A stretch of 64,000 nt of DNA. It comes from Nereocystis luetkeana. Lineage: Eukaryota; Sar; Phaeophyceae; Laminariales; Laminariaceae. The notes below the pieces were generated by a model, which worked only from the letters and a program-made list of their open reading frames with translations, ran no database searches and was not told the origin of the DNA. Below are positions 55,901-64,000 of the stretch, one piece after another. Every line of letters starts with the position of its first letter. Position 1 is the stretch's first letter. The stretch is from the NCBI GenBank assembly GCA_031213475.1, contig JARUPZ010000005.1, positions 3,077,732 through 3,141,731 of the forward strand, in the 5' to 3' direction. A program made the position numbers and the translations under genes.

Positions 55901-58900
55901 AGCGAAAACGTTAACCCTTTTAAAACCGCACTTCCGTTTTGGGGACAAATCACTCAAATTTCAAGTAGTTTTGTCCCCAAATTGGGACTGCAGTTCTAAA
56001 GGGGTTTTAACGTCTATCCGCAATTTAGCTATAGGATAACACGATAAAATATGTGTGGGAGTGATTGGGAGTGATCGACGTTAGAGCTCATCATGCCTGC
56101 CGCACATTGAAGGATGCCAAATATACTCGTATTAGACCTATGCCAGTGGAAACGCGAAGTTCATTTTTTTTTTCAAATATATTGCTTTAAAAAAACAGCC
56201 GAATTTTTGCTCGTACCGCCGCTGCGGGAAAAAAAGAGAAAAAAGTGTGTTATTTTATTTTTTTCCCCCCAACGGCTGCAGGCGGCGCAATTTGTTTTTT
56301 CTTGTTGCAAATTGTCAACACCCTGGTAAAAAACAGCTCGTGCGACAATCGACGCTCAATCTCGACATAAACTCAGCCCACGGCCAACCCGCTTGGTATC
56401 TGGCAAGGCCAACGAATATAGATGACGGCCTCGAAGATATCAGGTGGATCCATGGTCTAGGAGGCGAGAGCTTGCCGGCGACGTCCTACGGTATCTTCCC
56501 AAACCAGAAAAAAGTAATTTTTTTGCCATTCGAGACGGATGGAGAAGTTTTGTCTTCTGTTTTGTGCAAACGAGCGGCCAAATGTTTTTTCATCATACGC
56601 CTGGTCAGCTCCCGCCACATGACACCGGCCATGGTGTGAAGACGGTGACCCTAGGGTGGGTCGGAGCCCCTAACGAGCGCACTCCGTTCAGAATTCATGA
56701 CGCAATCGTTGGTCTTTATCGATGTCTGTCGAGGACTCGGAATCTCGCCGCTTCGAACCAAAGATCGGCCTGAGTTTTTCTCAAGCCGATGTTGGCCCAA
56801 CATCGGCCCCAGATTTGCTTTTTTTGGGCTATTTCAAAAGTTGGGGACTTTTTTATTTTTTTACGTGGCCCATAGGAAGCGTGTTCTGAAATATTTCGGC
56901 GGGTATCTTTGAATTTCAAACTTTCTATTGAAACTTCGCTGTCCCATTGGCATAGGTCTTAGGAACTTTTTTTTTTCGCTATACGTGGCCCATAGGAAGC
57001 GTGTTCTGAAAAAAATTTGGCGGGTATCTTTGAAATTCAAACGTTTTATTGAAACTTCGCTGTCCCATTGGCGTAGGTCTTACCATGTGTACAACTACGA
57101 AATAATAGCTATTATTAGTATATACTATTTGTTGTAATAGAACTCACAGAACACGAGGACGGCTCCGAACCTGTCAACACCAAACCAAAACAGCAAAACG
57201 ACAAGGAAGAAGTCAACGCAAGCAACAACAGACAGACGGGGAACGGGAAGCACGGCGGCGACAACGGGGGGTGAGAAGGAAGAGTTGGACGGGGGGACAA
57301 GAGGGGGGAGGGGAGGGGGGAGAAGGAAGGGCGGGGGGGGGGGGGGGGCGGGCGGGCGGGAGAGGGGAGGGGGCTGGTTGGTGAGAAATTCACGATGTGA
57401 TATATATATGTACTCCGTATTTATACGTATCGTAGTGGTGTTTGAAAATTTCAATCATAGCTCAAAATCACAACGTGCCGTACACTTTCTATTAACCCTT
57501 TTACCCCAGTCCCGTTTTGGGGACAAACTACTTATAATTAGAGTGTTTTGTCCCCAACAAATGGGAGTGCGGTTCTAAAAGGGTTAAGAGCAGTTTAATC
57601 ACGTCAAAGGTGCCTCCGACAGACTGCATCCAGCGGGGCCCTCGGGGGGCGTCTCCGGAGGGGCCCCCTCGCCAGCCGGAGGCGGGCGGGGGTCGAGCGA
57701 AATAGCAGCAGCAATGTGCACTATAAAAAATTCGGCGACACAGCAGCATCAGGGCACTATAAATAAATACTATTACTACTATGTTCGGGTCTGCGGGAGT
57801 GGGTACTGGCATCTGACATAGCCAGTACGCACTGATGTACTTGCTTTTGCACTGGCTCGGGCCAGGCAAAAAAAAAATGAAAAATTGGAATTCTTGTTTG
57901 TGGCAGTCGTTGGTCGTACGCACGCACGTAGCAGGTGTCGCGTACCCTGCCTGCGCTCATCAGCGCTGCTACTGCTGCTGCACGAAACGATTGGAAAGTG
58001 AAAAACATCAAAATTCTCCTCTTAAAAGACTTGGTTGGTCGCTACGGCTACACCGGTCTTTCTGGGTCCCCAAAGCAATGATGCTACAGCACCGGTAGTA
58101 CTATAGCAGTAAACTTTAGTACAGCAGCAGCTGCGCAAGGTTTGTACATATATATATGGAAGTTGGTCCAGCTCCGGCAAAATTGGTTCATACCACACTT
58201 TGTATACGACCTGGTACTGGTATATGAACACCTTACTTGATTGAGCAACAAATGGTACTGGTCTCATCAGGTGCTGCTTTTTTTTTCTTTTTTTTTCTTT
58301 TTTTTGCTCATCCCATTTACTATCTTCGTTCATCTTCTCCTCTTTCTCCTTCCAACTCGTAACTCAGATCCGGGGTCACACAGCAGGCTCTTCTCCCCCC
58401 TTCCCGCTACGGTACGTGCCTTCATTTTTATCGCGAGAAAATTTCAGCCTTTTCTTCCCTCGTCGACTCGCATCGAATTGTGCCTACCCACGCTGCAAGG
58501 CGCTCTCAACAATTGAATCCTTTTTTATTTTTTGCAAATAAAGTCAAATGTCCGACCCACCTGGGGCTCGAACCCAGGACTCAAACACAAGTAGAATTCG
58601 AGGTTAACCACTTGAACCACCGGGCCGACCGGTGTAGTACCAGGTATATACCTGGTACTATCATCAGCAATATTCAATGCAGCTTCATTGCGATGACAGG
58701 TTTTGCGCACGCTCATTCATGTCATGTTTGACATTGGGGGCGAAGGCCAAGATCAACATCCCCAAACATGCAAAAGGATAACGTACGTACGTCGTATCAA
58801 CACTGAGCTGCTGCTGCTGCTGCTGCTGCTGCTGTGCTTTGTTGTAACCTGCTGCCGCCGCTGCTGCTTTTTTATTGATAGTTTCATGACACGGGGGACA

Positions 58901-59716
58901 GAGGTAGTACCTAGTGGTCAGAGACCACCGTTCACCTTCCCCAATATTCCAAGCATTCCAGGGTACGAGGGTGGTTTCACCCGGTTGCCGCATGTCTTCT
59001 TGCTGTATCATTGATGTTGAAAATACCGCAGCAGTGTTATAGGCCTTCATGCGGAAATGGCATACAGATGAGAAGGAGGCATCGGCAGAACGGCATAGAA
59101 TAGCTGCAACCACGACCACAGCCGTTGACGCCAACGCGAGTGTGCAGAATGGCAGGGAAGAGGGGGGGGGCGAAAGGGGGACGAGGGGGAATGGCGGGGG
59201 GGGGGAGGGGAGGCGGTCTGCCCAACAGACTGAAGCCTGGTTATGGCCATCATCGTCATGATGCACTCCTTTCTTTGGGACCCAAGTAACTAGCATGGTG
59301 CCATCTGGGCAACTTTGCGTGTCTGTATGCTCCAGTGCCTGCCTTTGGTATTTTCTTTCCCCCCCGCCCGTGATTATCGCTTTTTTGTCCCTTTCATTTT
59401 TCTTTCATTCCCGTTTGTACCTCTTTGTGTCTTTGTTAGTATGGTCCGTTTTGCCTTTTTTTTTGCGTTTTGCTATCTGCGTCTGTTTTAGTTTTGTTTT
59501 TGTTTTTCTTTTGCTTAGCTTCATCTTCTTTTTTTAGGTTTTTGTCTGCTATTAATAGTCTCCTTTTTGCTTCCCTGGTGTCCGCAGTGGTGGAGTGCGT
59601 ATGCTTGTTTTTCGTTTTTTTTGCCTCTGTTTTTACTTGAGGTATTTGTTCCACTCCAGAGTTATTGGAGCCTGTCCTGCGACCACGGACTGCATTGAAT
59701 TGTGAGTTAATGTGAG

Positions 59717-59757
<41 letters not shown>

Positions 59758-62021
59758 GTACTAATAATACTGGCCACGAGACTGCTGCCGCTGTTCAGTT
59801 GTAGAATGTTGATGTTGCTGTGGTGTTGGTGTGGCATCGCTATGTGCGCAAGCGGGCATACTGGTTGTCTTGCTTGACGAATTTACGGGTTCCGTGAGGG
59901 CGAAAGACCAGTACAGCAGCAGCATACCTACTTGCACATGGAGCAGATAGGCATTTGGTCTGCCTGAACATATCATGTCTTGTCCTATCATACGTAAACA
60001 GATACCTGGTGCGAGGTACAAATCCTGCGGGAGCATTCCACGTAAAAGGGCATTATTAAAAAAAAACGACCAAAACCAAATCGACACATTTTTTTTCCCG
60101 GCTCTGCGTGGGGGGGGGGGAGGGGGGTAAGCCAGACTAACCTCAAGTGATGCGCTGAGTAGGGGGCAGTCAATATATATCCCCTCCCCCACGAACGCCT
60201 GTAAATACCGGTTTCTTTGGGATCCGATACGTCAGCACACACGAACGTACAACATTTCAGCCGTTGGAGGGCCGAAATCTTCACCTCAGATCGAATAGAT
60301 GCTCGGAAACTTGCAGATACGTTTTGGTGTGCATCTCTGAACGGGCAGTGCATCGTATTGTGTCCATTATTAATAATACCTGGTACCTGGTATGTAATAG
60401 AGGAAAATGGGGGGATAGGCCGTGTTTTTTTTCAGTCTGCTGGCCACGGGGGGGGGGGCGAGTGTTGTTCAAACACCATTTTTTCTCGGATGCCCTGTCG
60501 GTCCAGGCATTAATTCATTCTTTACGCGAGAAGCATATTCATGGTGCAAGGGGCGAACGCGCGGAAGGATCGTCTCCGTACGATTTTTATTGATGTTCTA
60601 CGTACAAGTGCGAGTGTACTCGTACGAGTATCCTGTAGACTACTATTAATACCAGGTATTAATGTTACTACCTGGGATTAAGAGTTGCATCATTGCACGT
60701 ACCAACACCAACTTGATCACCACCAACACCTCTCTCTTTATAACCCCTTGAGAACCGCAGACTCATTTTGGGGACAAACCACTCAATTTCTAAGTAATTT
60801 GTATCCAAATCGGGACTGCGGTCCTAAAAGGGTTAATTGGGATTGAAGAATCAGCAGGGACCCTGCACTGGTTGTGCTGGAGGCCGAAGGAAGGATAGAA
60901 CAGAAAAAACGGTGTAATTAAGTCAAGGACACACATCACAATCAGCATCCATTCACCCACCACCCCCAAAAAACAACTCCCACGACCAACAATCACCATC
61001 ATCATCCACGTCACAACGAAATTCAAACGCTTCTCGAACCTCTCCGTCCATGTAAAACGAAACCGAACAGAACACACGAAAAAACTACCCAAAGCAGCAA
61101 ACAAACACCAGCAGCAAGCAGTAGAAAGAGTAAAAATCTACGAAAGACACAAGACAGGAAGACCAAGAGACTGCTTGCATCATCGGCGTGTGCATGCTAT
61201 TTTAGTACATGAATAATGTACGTGCACGTATGATCACGCACGTGTTCCAACTCAAAACCCATTGATTCAGAGACCGACATAACACAGCGAAGCAAGGAGA
61301 CTGCGAAAACAGCAAGCAAGCTGATCGAGCACACACACAAACACGCGGAAGAAGCAGAGTAGGCCAACGCCGAGCCCTGCAAGCGCGTTGAAGTCGAACG
61401 TCTCGCAAGATGTCATAGGGCCCGCGATGCATCATGGGATGTAGATGGTCCCATCATATTATACGTACGGCGTAAACGGTCACACACGGAGGAGGGAAAA
61501 GCAGCCAGCAGCGCCAAACGTTCGATGTAGGATACCAGTATACGTACGTACAGCAGTATACGTACAAGTAGTTTTTACTTCAACATCTGACATCTGCCAC
61601 ACACGCACACACAAGCACCACACGAACGAAATGAAATACAATTTCCATCCATCGGAAGCCTTTTGATCTCTTTTTCTGTTCTATCTACCGATACCGCAAA
61701 AAACAAAAAAACACCTTCGCCTCCTGGAAGCCCAAGAAGAACATACTACGCACAACTAATGCACCCGGTCGAGGGATTCATGTCTATTATTACGGCGAGA
61801 GCGTCTGCTGCTGCTGCTGTGGACCGTGGCCCAAGTCCGAGGCACCTCCTGCTCGAAAACGAAGCTCTATAGGCTGTGTCTGTGGGGGACAAAAAAAAAA
61901 TGTCCCGGGTTTTTACTCACATGAGCCAAAACGTGTCCATGCTGACTTGCTGCACTGCTACCACCTCGTCCATGCATGCCGCATAGCCGGCCAGGGTGGC
62001 TCTTGGGCATTCGTCCGCCAT
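42890..62021 (-). CDS. Ammonium transporter, 16 exons, 474 residues
   Basis: AMT/Mep/Rh-family membrane channel that conducts ammonium/ammonia across the plasma (or organelle) membrane. I joined 16 exons on the minus strand using GT-AG sites and phase; they total 1425 nt. Diagnostic features: [21 protein letters not shown] (residues 31-51), [26 protein letters not shown] (125-140), [11 protein letters not shown] (165-175), [14 protein letters not shown] with the first pore His at 205, LWMGWYGFN (249-257), [14 protein letters not shown], and [13 protein letters not shown] with the second pore His at 361. The C-terminal cytosolic tail has the LRVTKEVE and SKHGG signature. Length fits the AMT family. 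No introns of the size class under 150 bp; intron 1 is 4.75 kb. The last exon is the least certain. Confidence 0.9.
43108..43142 (-). CDS. Ammonium transporter exon 15
   Basis: 35 nt, acceptor cgacag and donor [17 protein letters not shown], the conserved SKHGG tail motif. Confidence 0.85.
43536..43599 (-). CDS. Ammonium transporter exon 14
   Basis: 64 nt, acceptor gagcag and donor [26 protein letters not shown] corresponds to the LRVSxEEE region after the last membrane helix. Confidence 0.85.
43745..43825 (-). mobile_element. Poly-G-anchored repeat, short copy (intron 13)
   Basis: ggcgtactcgtatgttgctt, gacagttgaccacgcatccc, cgagacggag. Confidence 0.65.
43826..43955 (-). mobile_element. Poly-G-anchored repeat, variant II (intron 13)
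   Basis: A 22-base G run, gtactcgatacctggtatta (with a TACCTGGTA at 43855), and atgccgggacggagcacgtc. Confidence 0.7.
44211..44291 (-). CDS. Ammonium transporter exon 13
   Basis: 81 nt, donor [26 protein letters not shown] is the GxQxxxxxxG membrane helix. The acceptor acataag has a poor pyrimidine tract. Confidence 0.8.
44385..44520 (-). mobile_element. Poly-G-anchored repeat (intron 12)
   Basis: A G-rich run, agtactcaattgttgcttgc, catttcgagacgg and tactcctgacagaagacaat. Confidence 0.65.
44755..45290. repeat. GATC-rich dyad minisatellite, about 62-bp unit, block 4
   Basis: From about 44935, five units each with tagatcatgatctatct (a perfect dyad) and ggcgaggga, ending 27 bases from exon 12. 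The left part (44760-44930) resembles blocks 1 and 3. Confidence 0.75.
45317..45462 (-). CDS. Ammonium transporter exon 12
   Basis: 146 nt, acceptor gcgcag and donor [26 protein letters not shown] carries the second pore His. It continues ECCGAFYG. Confidence 0.95.
45756..45860. mobile_element. TTAA palindrome, copy 9 (intron 11)
   Basis: actgcagtcccgttttaggc paired with gtccccaaaacggggctgcg; outer ends decayed. Confidence 0.75.
46193..46289. mobile_element. TTAA palindrome, copy 10 (intron 11)
   Basis: Near consensus with TTAA at both ends, 34 bases downstream of the exon 11 donor in transcript order. Confidence 0.95.
46324..46417 (-). CDS. Ammonium transporter exon 11
   Basis: 94 nt, acceptor gtcag and donor [26 protein letters not shown]: the helix before the second His. 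Confidence 0.9.
46682..46813 (-). CDS. Ammonium transporter exon 10
   Basis: 132 nt, acceptor ttttttag and donor [26 protein letters not shown] and [17 protein letters not shown], strongly conserved in the family. Confidence 0.95.
46953..47179. mobile_element. MITE, 227 bp, about 45-bp inverted ends (intron 9)
   Basis: cttgtggtcgtcaggggaca at the left is matched by tgtcccctgaagaccacaag at the right, and the pairing continues through cggggtgcatccccgggttt. Only one copy seen. Confidence 0.75.
47209..47476. repeat. CTA microsatellite, about 260 bp (intron 9)
   Basis: Near-pure cta units with a few ctg, att and cct changes. Confidence 0.95.
47663..47707 (-). CDS. Ammonium transporter exon 9
   Basis: 45 nt, acceptor gtacag and donor [21 protein letters not shown]. 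Confidence 0.85.
48157..48209 (-). CDS. Ammonium transporter exon 8
   Basis: 53 nt, acceptor ttgcag and donor [23 protein letters not shown] is the highly conserved WFGWYGFN helix. Confidence 0.95.
48548..48655. mobile_element. TA-MITE copy 10 (intron 7)
   Basis: tcacgggggaccatagtaaa and ttactatggtcccccgtaa with family core, TA at the right. Confidence 0.9.
49114..49217. mobile_element. TA-MITE copy 11 (intron 7, reverse)
   Basis: ttacggagcaccataataaa and actatggtcctccgtaa; TA at the right. Confidence 0.9.
49838..50009 (-). CDS. Ammonium transporter exon 7
   Basis: 172 nt, acceptor aaacag and donor [26 protein letters not shown] contains the first pore His; then [12 protein letters not shown] and [11 protein letters not shown]. 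Confidence 0.95.
50462..50594 (-). CDS. Ammonium transporter exon 6
   Basis: 133 nt, acceptor gttcag and donor [25 protein letters not shown] and [20 protein letters not shown]. Confidence 0.95.
50625..50850. repeat. G-homopolymer-rich tract with a decayed poly-G-anchored repeat
   Basis: Several G runs over 10 bases, the last followed by ttgtactcatcatggg, the start of the family core. Confidence 0.45.
51377..51571 (-). CDS. Ammonium transporter exon 5
   Basis: 195 nt, acceptor ttcctag and donor [40 protein letters not shown] and [18 protein letters not shown]. Confidence 0.95.
51600..52160. repeat. Degenerate GGT/GAT triplet tract (intron 4)
   Basis: Long purine-pyrimidine triplet run, including four near-identical 27-bp units ggtagtggtggtcgatggtg at 51968-52062. 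It keeps frames open on both strands. Confidence 0.85.
52804..52876 (-). CDS. Ammonium transporter exon 4
   Basis: 73 nt, acceptor tttgaag and donor [26 protein letters not shown], the signature KNxKNIL segment. Confidence 0.95.
52914..52984. repeat. CAG microsatellite (intron 3)
   Basis: About 23 cag units with one tag and one caa, starting 38 bases before exon 4 in transcript order. Confidence 0.95.
53172..53265. mobile_element. TTAA palindrome, copy 11 (intron 3)
   Basis: cttttagaaccgcagtcccg and ggactgcggttctaaagggg; TTAA kept at the right only. Confidence 0.9.
53926..54032. mobile_element. TTAA palindrome, copy 12 (intron 3)
   Basis: TTAA at both ends; carries a roughly 8-base insertion (aactgtcc) in the right arm. 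It lies 51 bases from exon 3. Confidence 0.9.
54084..54112 (-). CDS. Ammonium transporter exon 3 (29-nt micro-exon)
   Basis: Acceptor tctctcag and donor GTGGGC. It encodes MQTGFAMLE after completing a Phe codon; phases match both neighbours. Confidence 0.9.
54373..54714 (-). mobile_element. tRNA-derived SINE, copy 1 (intron 2)
   Basis: Minus strand: head gccccggtggttcaagtgat with A-box tggttcaagtg, B-box ctgggttcgagcccc, an unrelated body of about 260 bases and an A-rich 3' end (54373-54381). Confidence 0.85.
54777..54881. mobile_element. TA-MITE copy 12 (intron 2)
   Basis: TA on both sides, perfect inverted ends; the best representative of the consensus. Confidence 0.95.
55420..55524. mobile_element. 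TA-MITE copy 13 (intron 2)
   Basis: ctacggggggcatagtaaat and actatggtcccccgtaa with family core. Confidence 0.9.
55911..56010. mobile_element. TTAA palindrome, copy 13 (intron 2)
   Basis: ttaacccttttaaaaccgca and gactgcagttctaaaggggt followed by tttaa. Confidence 0.9.
56845..57081. repeat. Tandem duplication, about 120-bp unit, two copies
   Basis: acgtggcccataggaagcgt, ggcgggtatctttga and gaaacttcgctgtcccattg occur in order twice. It lies 67 bases past the micro-exon 2 donor. Confidence 0.85.
57148..57170 (-). CDS. Ammonium transporter exon 2 (23-nt micro-exon)
   Basis: Acceptor gttgacag and donor GTGAGT. Supplies FGAVLVF between FWLM and FMQTG, with a split codon at each end. Without it the conserved helix would be broken and out of frame. 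Confidence 0.9.
57492..57587. mobile_element. TTAA palindrome, copy 14 (intron 1)
   Basis: TTAA at both ends; lacks a few bases of the left arm (ttttaccccagtccc). Confidence 0.9.
58278..58630 (-). mobile_element. tRNA-derived SINE, copy 2 (intron 1)
   Basis: Head cccggtggttcaagtggtta, B-box gggttcgagcccc, the same body as copy 1, A-rich 3' end broken by two G's. Confidence 0.9.
58805..58835. repeat. CTG microsatellite (intron 1)
   Basis: About nine ctg units. Confidence 0.9.
59041..59757 (+). mobile_element. 5'-truncated LINE copy (intron 1)
   Basis: Matches 38698-39375 almost base for base from ggccttcatgcggaaatggc to the end and finishes in a longer aac tail (about 13 units). Truncation at the 5' end fits incomplete target-primed reverse transcription. 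Confidence 0.95.
60740..60836. mobile_element. TTAA palindrome, copy 15 (intron 1)
   Basis: ataaccccttgagaaccgca and gactgcggtcctaaaagggt; TTAA at the right. Confidence 0.9.
61921..62021 (-). CDS. Ammonium transporter exon 1 (start)
   Basis: ATG at 62021, donor GTGAGT (61920-61915). The first codons read [20 protein letters not shown] and end in MDTFWL, the start of the first membrane helix. No nearer upstream ATG is in frame within a clear exon, and no promoter element could be recognised. Confidence 0.85.
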
Positions 62022-62629
62022 GGTAAACGCACGAGCGCGGTGGCCTAAGGTGTGAGTCCTGGCGGAAGAACAGGCAGCTGTCGAACTCTAATGCAGGGGG
62101 GCGGAAGAGATGGGGCACTGCTCGATCGATGATGATGATGTGGGTGGCAAGGCTGTGTGGCGGAGCAGCAGCAGATATTATTTCACAGCACTCGGCATAT
62201 TTTGTCGATTTTCATGTGTCCCTTGCAACATCGTCGTAGATTTCGTTCAATTTTTGCTACCGACGAAGACTCGCGCATTGGAAGTAAAAATCCTAATGTT
62301 TCAAGTCAAAAAGTAAAATGGGTGCAAGTAGTTAAAAACTCGATGGCATATTTCATGATTTACCTGGTGTCTTTCGGCTCTTTCTTGGTCATTTTGTCAG
62401 TCCGTTCATAATTTTAAAGAACCTACAAAGGTTTACTAAAATTGGTCCATGAGTTGAATTATTGTACATACGTATGAGTATCCTTGTAAAGATATGATAT
62501 CCCACCTGGTACCATGTACTGGGACACGTTTGCATATTATACGTGCGTTTCTAGTCTGTGACCACAGAATCAGTATCTCTAGGATCGGGAATCAGGACGG
62601 ACACTGGGTGTACTGATGAAGCTGGGTGA

Positions 62630-62772
<143 letters not shown>

Positions 62773-63523
62773 AGCAGAAGTGCACGTAAACGTAGACGTA
62801 CAGCATTATCTACTGCTTTTGCTGCTGCTGCTGGTGTTGTGCTGTATCTATACCCTCACAGGTCAAAGGTCACCGCAGCATATATATATATATACGGTGT
62901 GTGGTGTGTGTGGTGTATATGGTCTGTGGAGGGTGTGGTGTACCAGGTATATGGTCTACACCCAACCCCGACCCGTCCGAATAAAATACTAATTCGTACC
63001 AGGAGTACCAGATACTACTGACTACGTACAGAGTTGTACAACTAAATGTTTTCTGCTGCTTGCTGTGTGCTGAACCAGAGAAGGGAGATGTTGAAGGCAA
63101 CAACACCTCCCTCCCACGAGCTGGAGAAAAAGGAAACTGTGAGGGGTCTCAACCGCTGAGTGAGCTGAAAGTCAGCGCTGACTACTGTAGTAGTAGTTCA
63201 GTGGTCATGCATGGTGTTTCTCTCACCAATAAAGCACAATCCTCTGTTTCAGATAACAATATCAGCACCATAAACACTGCTGTGAGCTGGTATAATATAT
63301 TGTTGTTGCTTGCTCTCTACCCTGGTAGTCAGTCGGCTTGTACAATGTGTAGAAACAAAAAAGACTCGTTTCCGCTGCTCAGTGCAACTTCTGTCAGTTG
63401 TAAAGCTGTCAAGTTTCAAGCACACGCTTCAACGCAACAACAGCTATACTATTAATACCTGGTACTACTCTGTATACATACGCGTACATACAATGTTGTA
63501 TTTTTTTACCGAGGTATTTCTTC

Positions 63524-63620
63524 CTCTTCTCCAGAGTGTGTTATTAGAGCCTGTCCCTGCGACCACGGACTGCATTGTATTGTGTAGATGAGTTACGAGT
63601 AATGTAATGTGAGAGCAACC
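63524..63620 (+). mobile_element. LINE 3'-end fragment
   Basis: ctccagagtgtgttattaga, gcgaccacggactgcattgt and atgtgagagcaac match the last 90 bases of the LINE with several indels. Confidence 0.8.
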
Positions 63621-63944
63621 AACCAACACAGCAAGCAGAGGGCAAATCCATTGAAGAAAAAACGATCGACGAATCTTGATTATTGTACCAGTTCAGCTCT
63701 CTTTCGTTGCCTATCAATACTTCCGGCAAAACTTATCGACTTCTGATACTCCACCTGTGACCCGTTGTATTTTCCACCAAAACTTGACTTACTACATTGT
63801 AGCAGCAGTAGTATTAATAGTAGTATCTATCTGTATACCAGGTATTAATATTCAGTACTGATAGATCCAACCCACGGGGATAATGTGCTATTAGTATTAA
63901 TAATAGTTCATGCACATTGGACGGCTCCCGCACGGAAACATTTG

Positions 63945-64000
63945 TTCATGCAGATCATATAGATCATACAGACAGATCGCACAGATCAGGGATCTATCTA
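63945..64000. repeat. GATC-rich repeat block 5 (runs off the window)
   Basis: catgcagatcatatagatca, tacagacagatcgcacagat; same style as blocks 1-4. Confidence 0.6.

Noticed and set aside
61380..61430. A minus-strand peptide [14 protein letters not shown] as an extra transporter exon
   Set aside because: Its phase does not fit between exons 1 and 2, and the 23-nt exon at 57148-57170 joins both perfectly.
63060..63455. A 131-residue + strand frame upstream of the transporter
   Set aside because: No recognisable motif, no splice context, and codon usage unlike the clear exons; left as non-coding.

Overview
The window looks like nuclear DNA of a eukaryote with long introns, most likely a stramenopile alga such as a brown alga. 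That placement is an inference. It rests on the spliced genes, GT-AG introns averaging over 1 kb, a moderately high GC content, many G/C homopolymer runs and triplet repeats, and a protist-type ammonium transporter. I cannot name the species. There is no sign of bacterial operons, CRISPR, rRNA or an intact tRNA.

Two spliced genes can be read. On the + strand, an ankyrin-repeat plus coiled-coil protein gene enters from the left edge. Its exons lie at 231-374, 3845-3958, 4754-4875, 5715-5814, 12117-12280, 23579-23696, 25088-25678 and, probably, from 28581. Splice phases agree at every junction, though one donor was chosen partly by phase. On the - strand, an ammonium transporter (AMT/Mep/Rh family) runs from the ATG at 62021 to a stop at 42890. 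It has 16 exons, including 23-nt and 29-nt micro-exons, that join to exactly 475 codons (474 residues). Both pore histidines are present.

Between the genes (34.7-39.4 kb) lies one nearly full-length but broken non-LTR retrotransposon (APE-type endonuclease plus reverse transcriptase, YADD). Its 3' end recurs as 5'-truncated copies at 59.0-59.8 kb and 63.5-63.6 kb, and possibly as a stub at 62.6 kb.

Most other sequence is small repeats: 13 copies of a ~105-bp palindromic MITE with TA target duplications; 15 copies of a ~97-bp near-perfect palindrome with TTAA ends (piggyBac-like); at least 15 copies of a repeat that always abuts a G run (C run on its own strand); three tRNA-derived SINEs; two single MITE-like palindromes; and many minisatellites and microsatellites. 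Insertions are nested: a TA-MITE sits inside a SINE at 31.96 kb, and another ends exactly at the transporter stop codon.

The most unusual signal is a tiny one. The palindrome TACCAGGTA/TACCTGGTA occurs about 25 times (about 0.5 expected), nearly all of it right of 18 kb. In two MITE copies it is a clean 7-bp insertion at a TA. A second micro-insert, TACTTCG(AAG)TA, behaves the same way. These look like excision footprints of TA-targeting transposons that are not themselves in the window.
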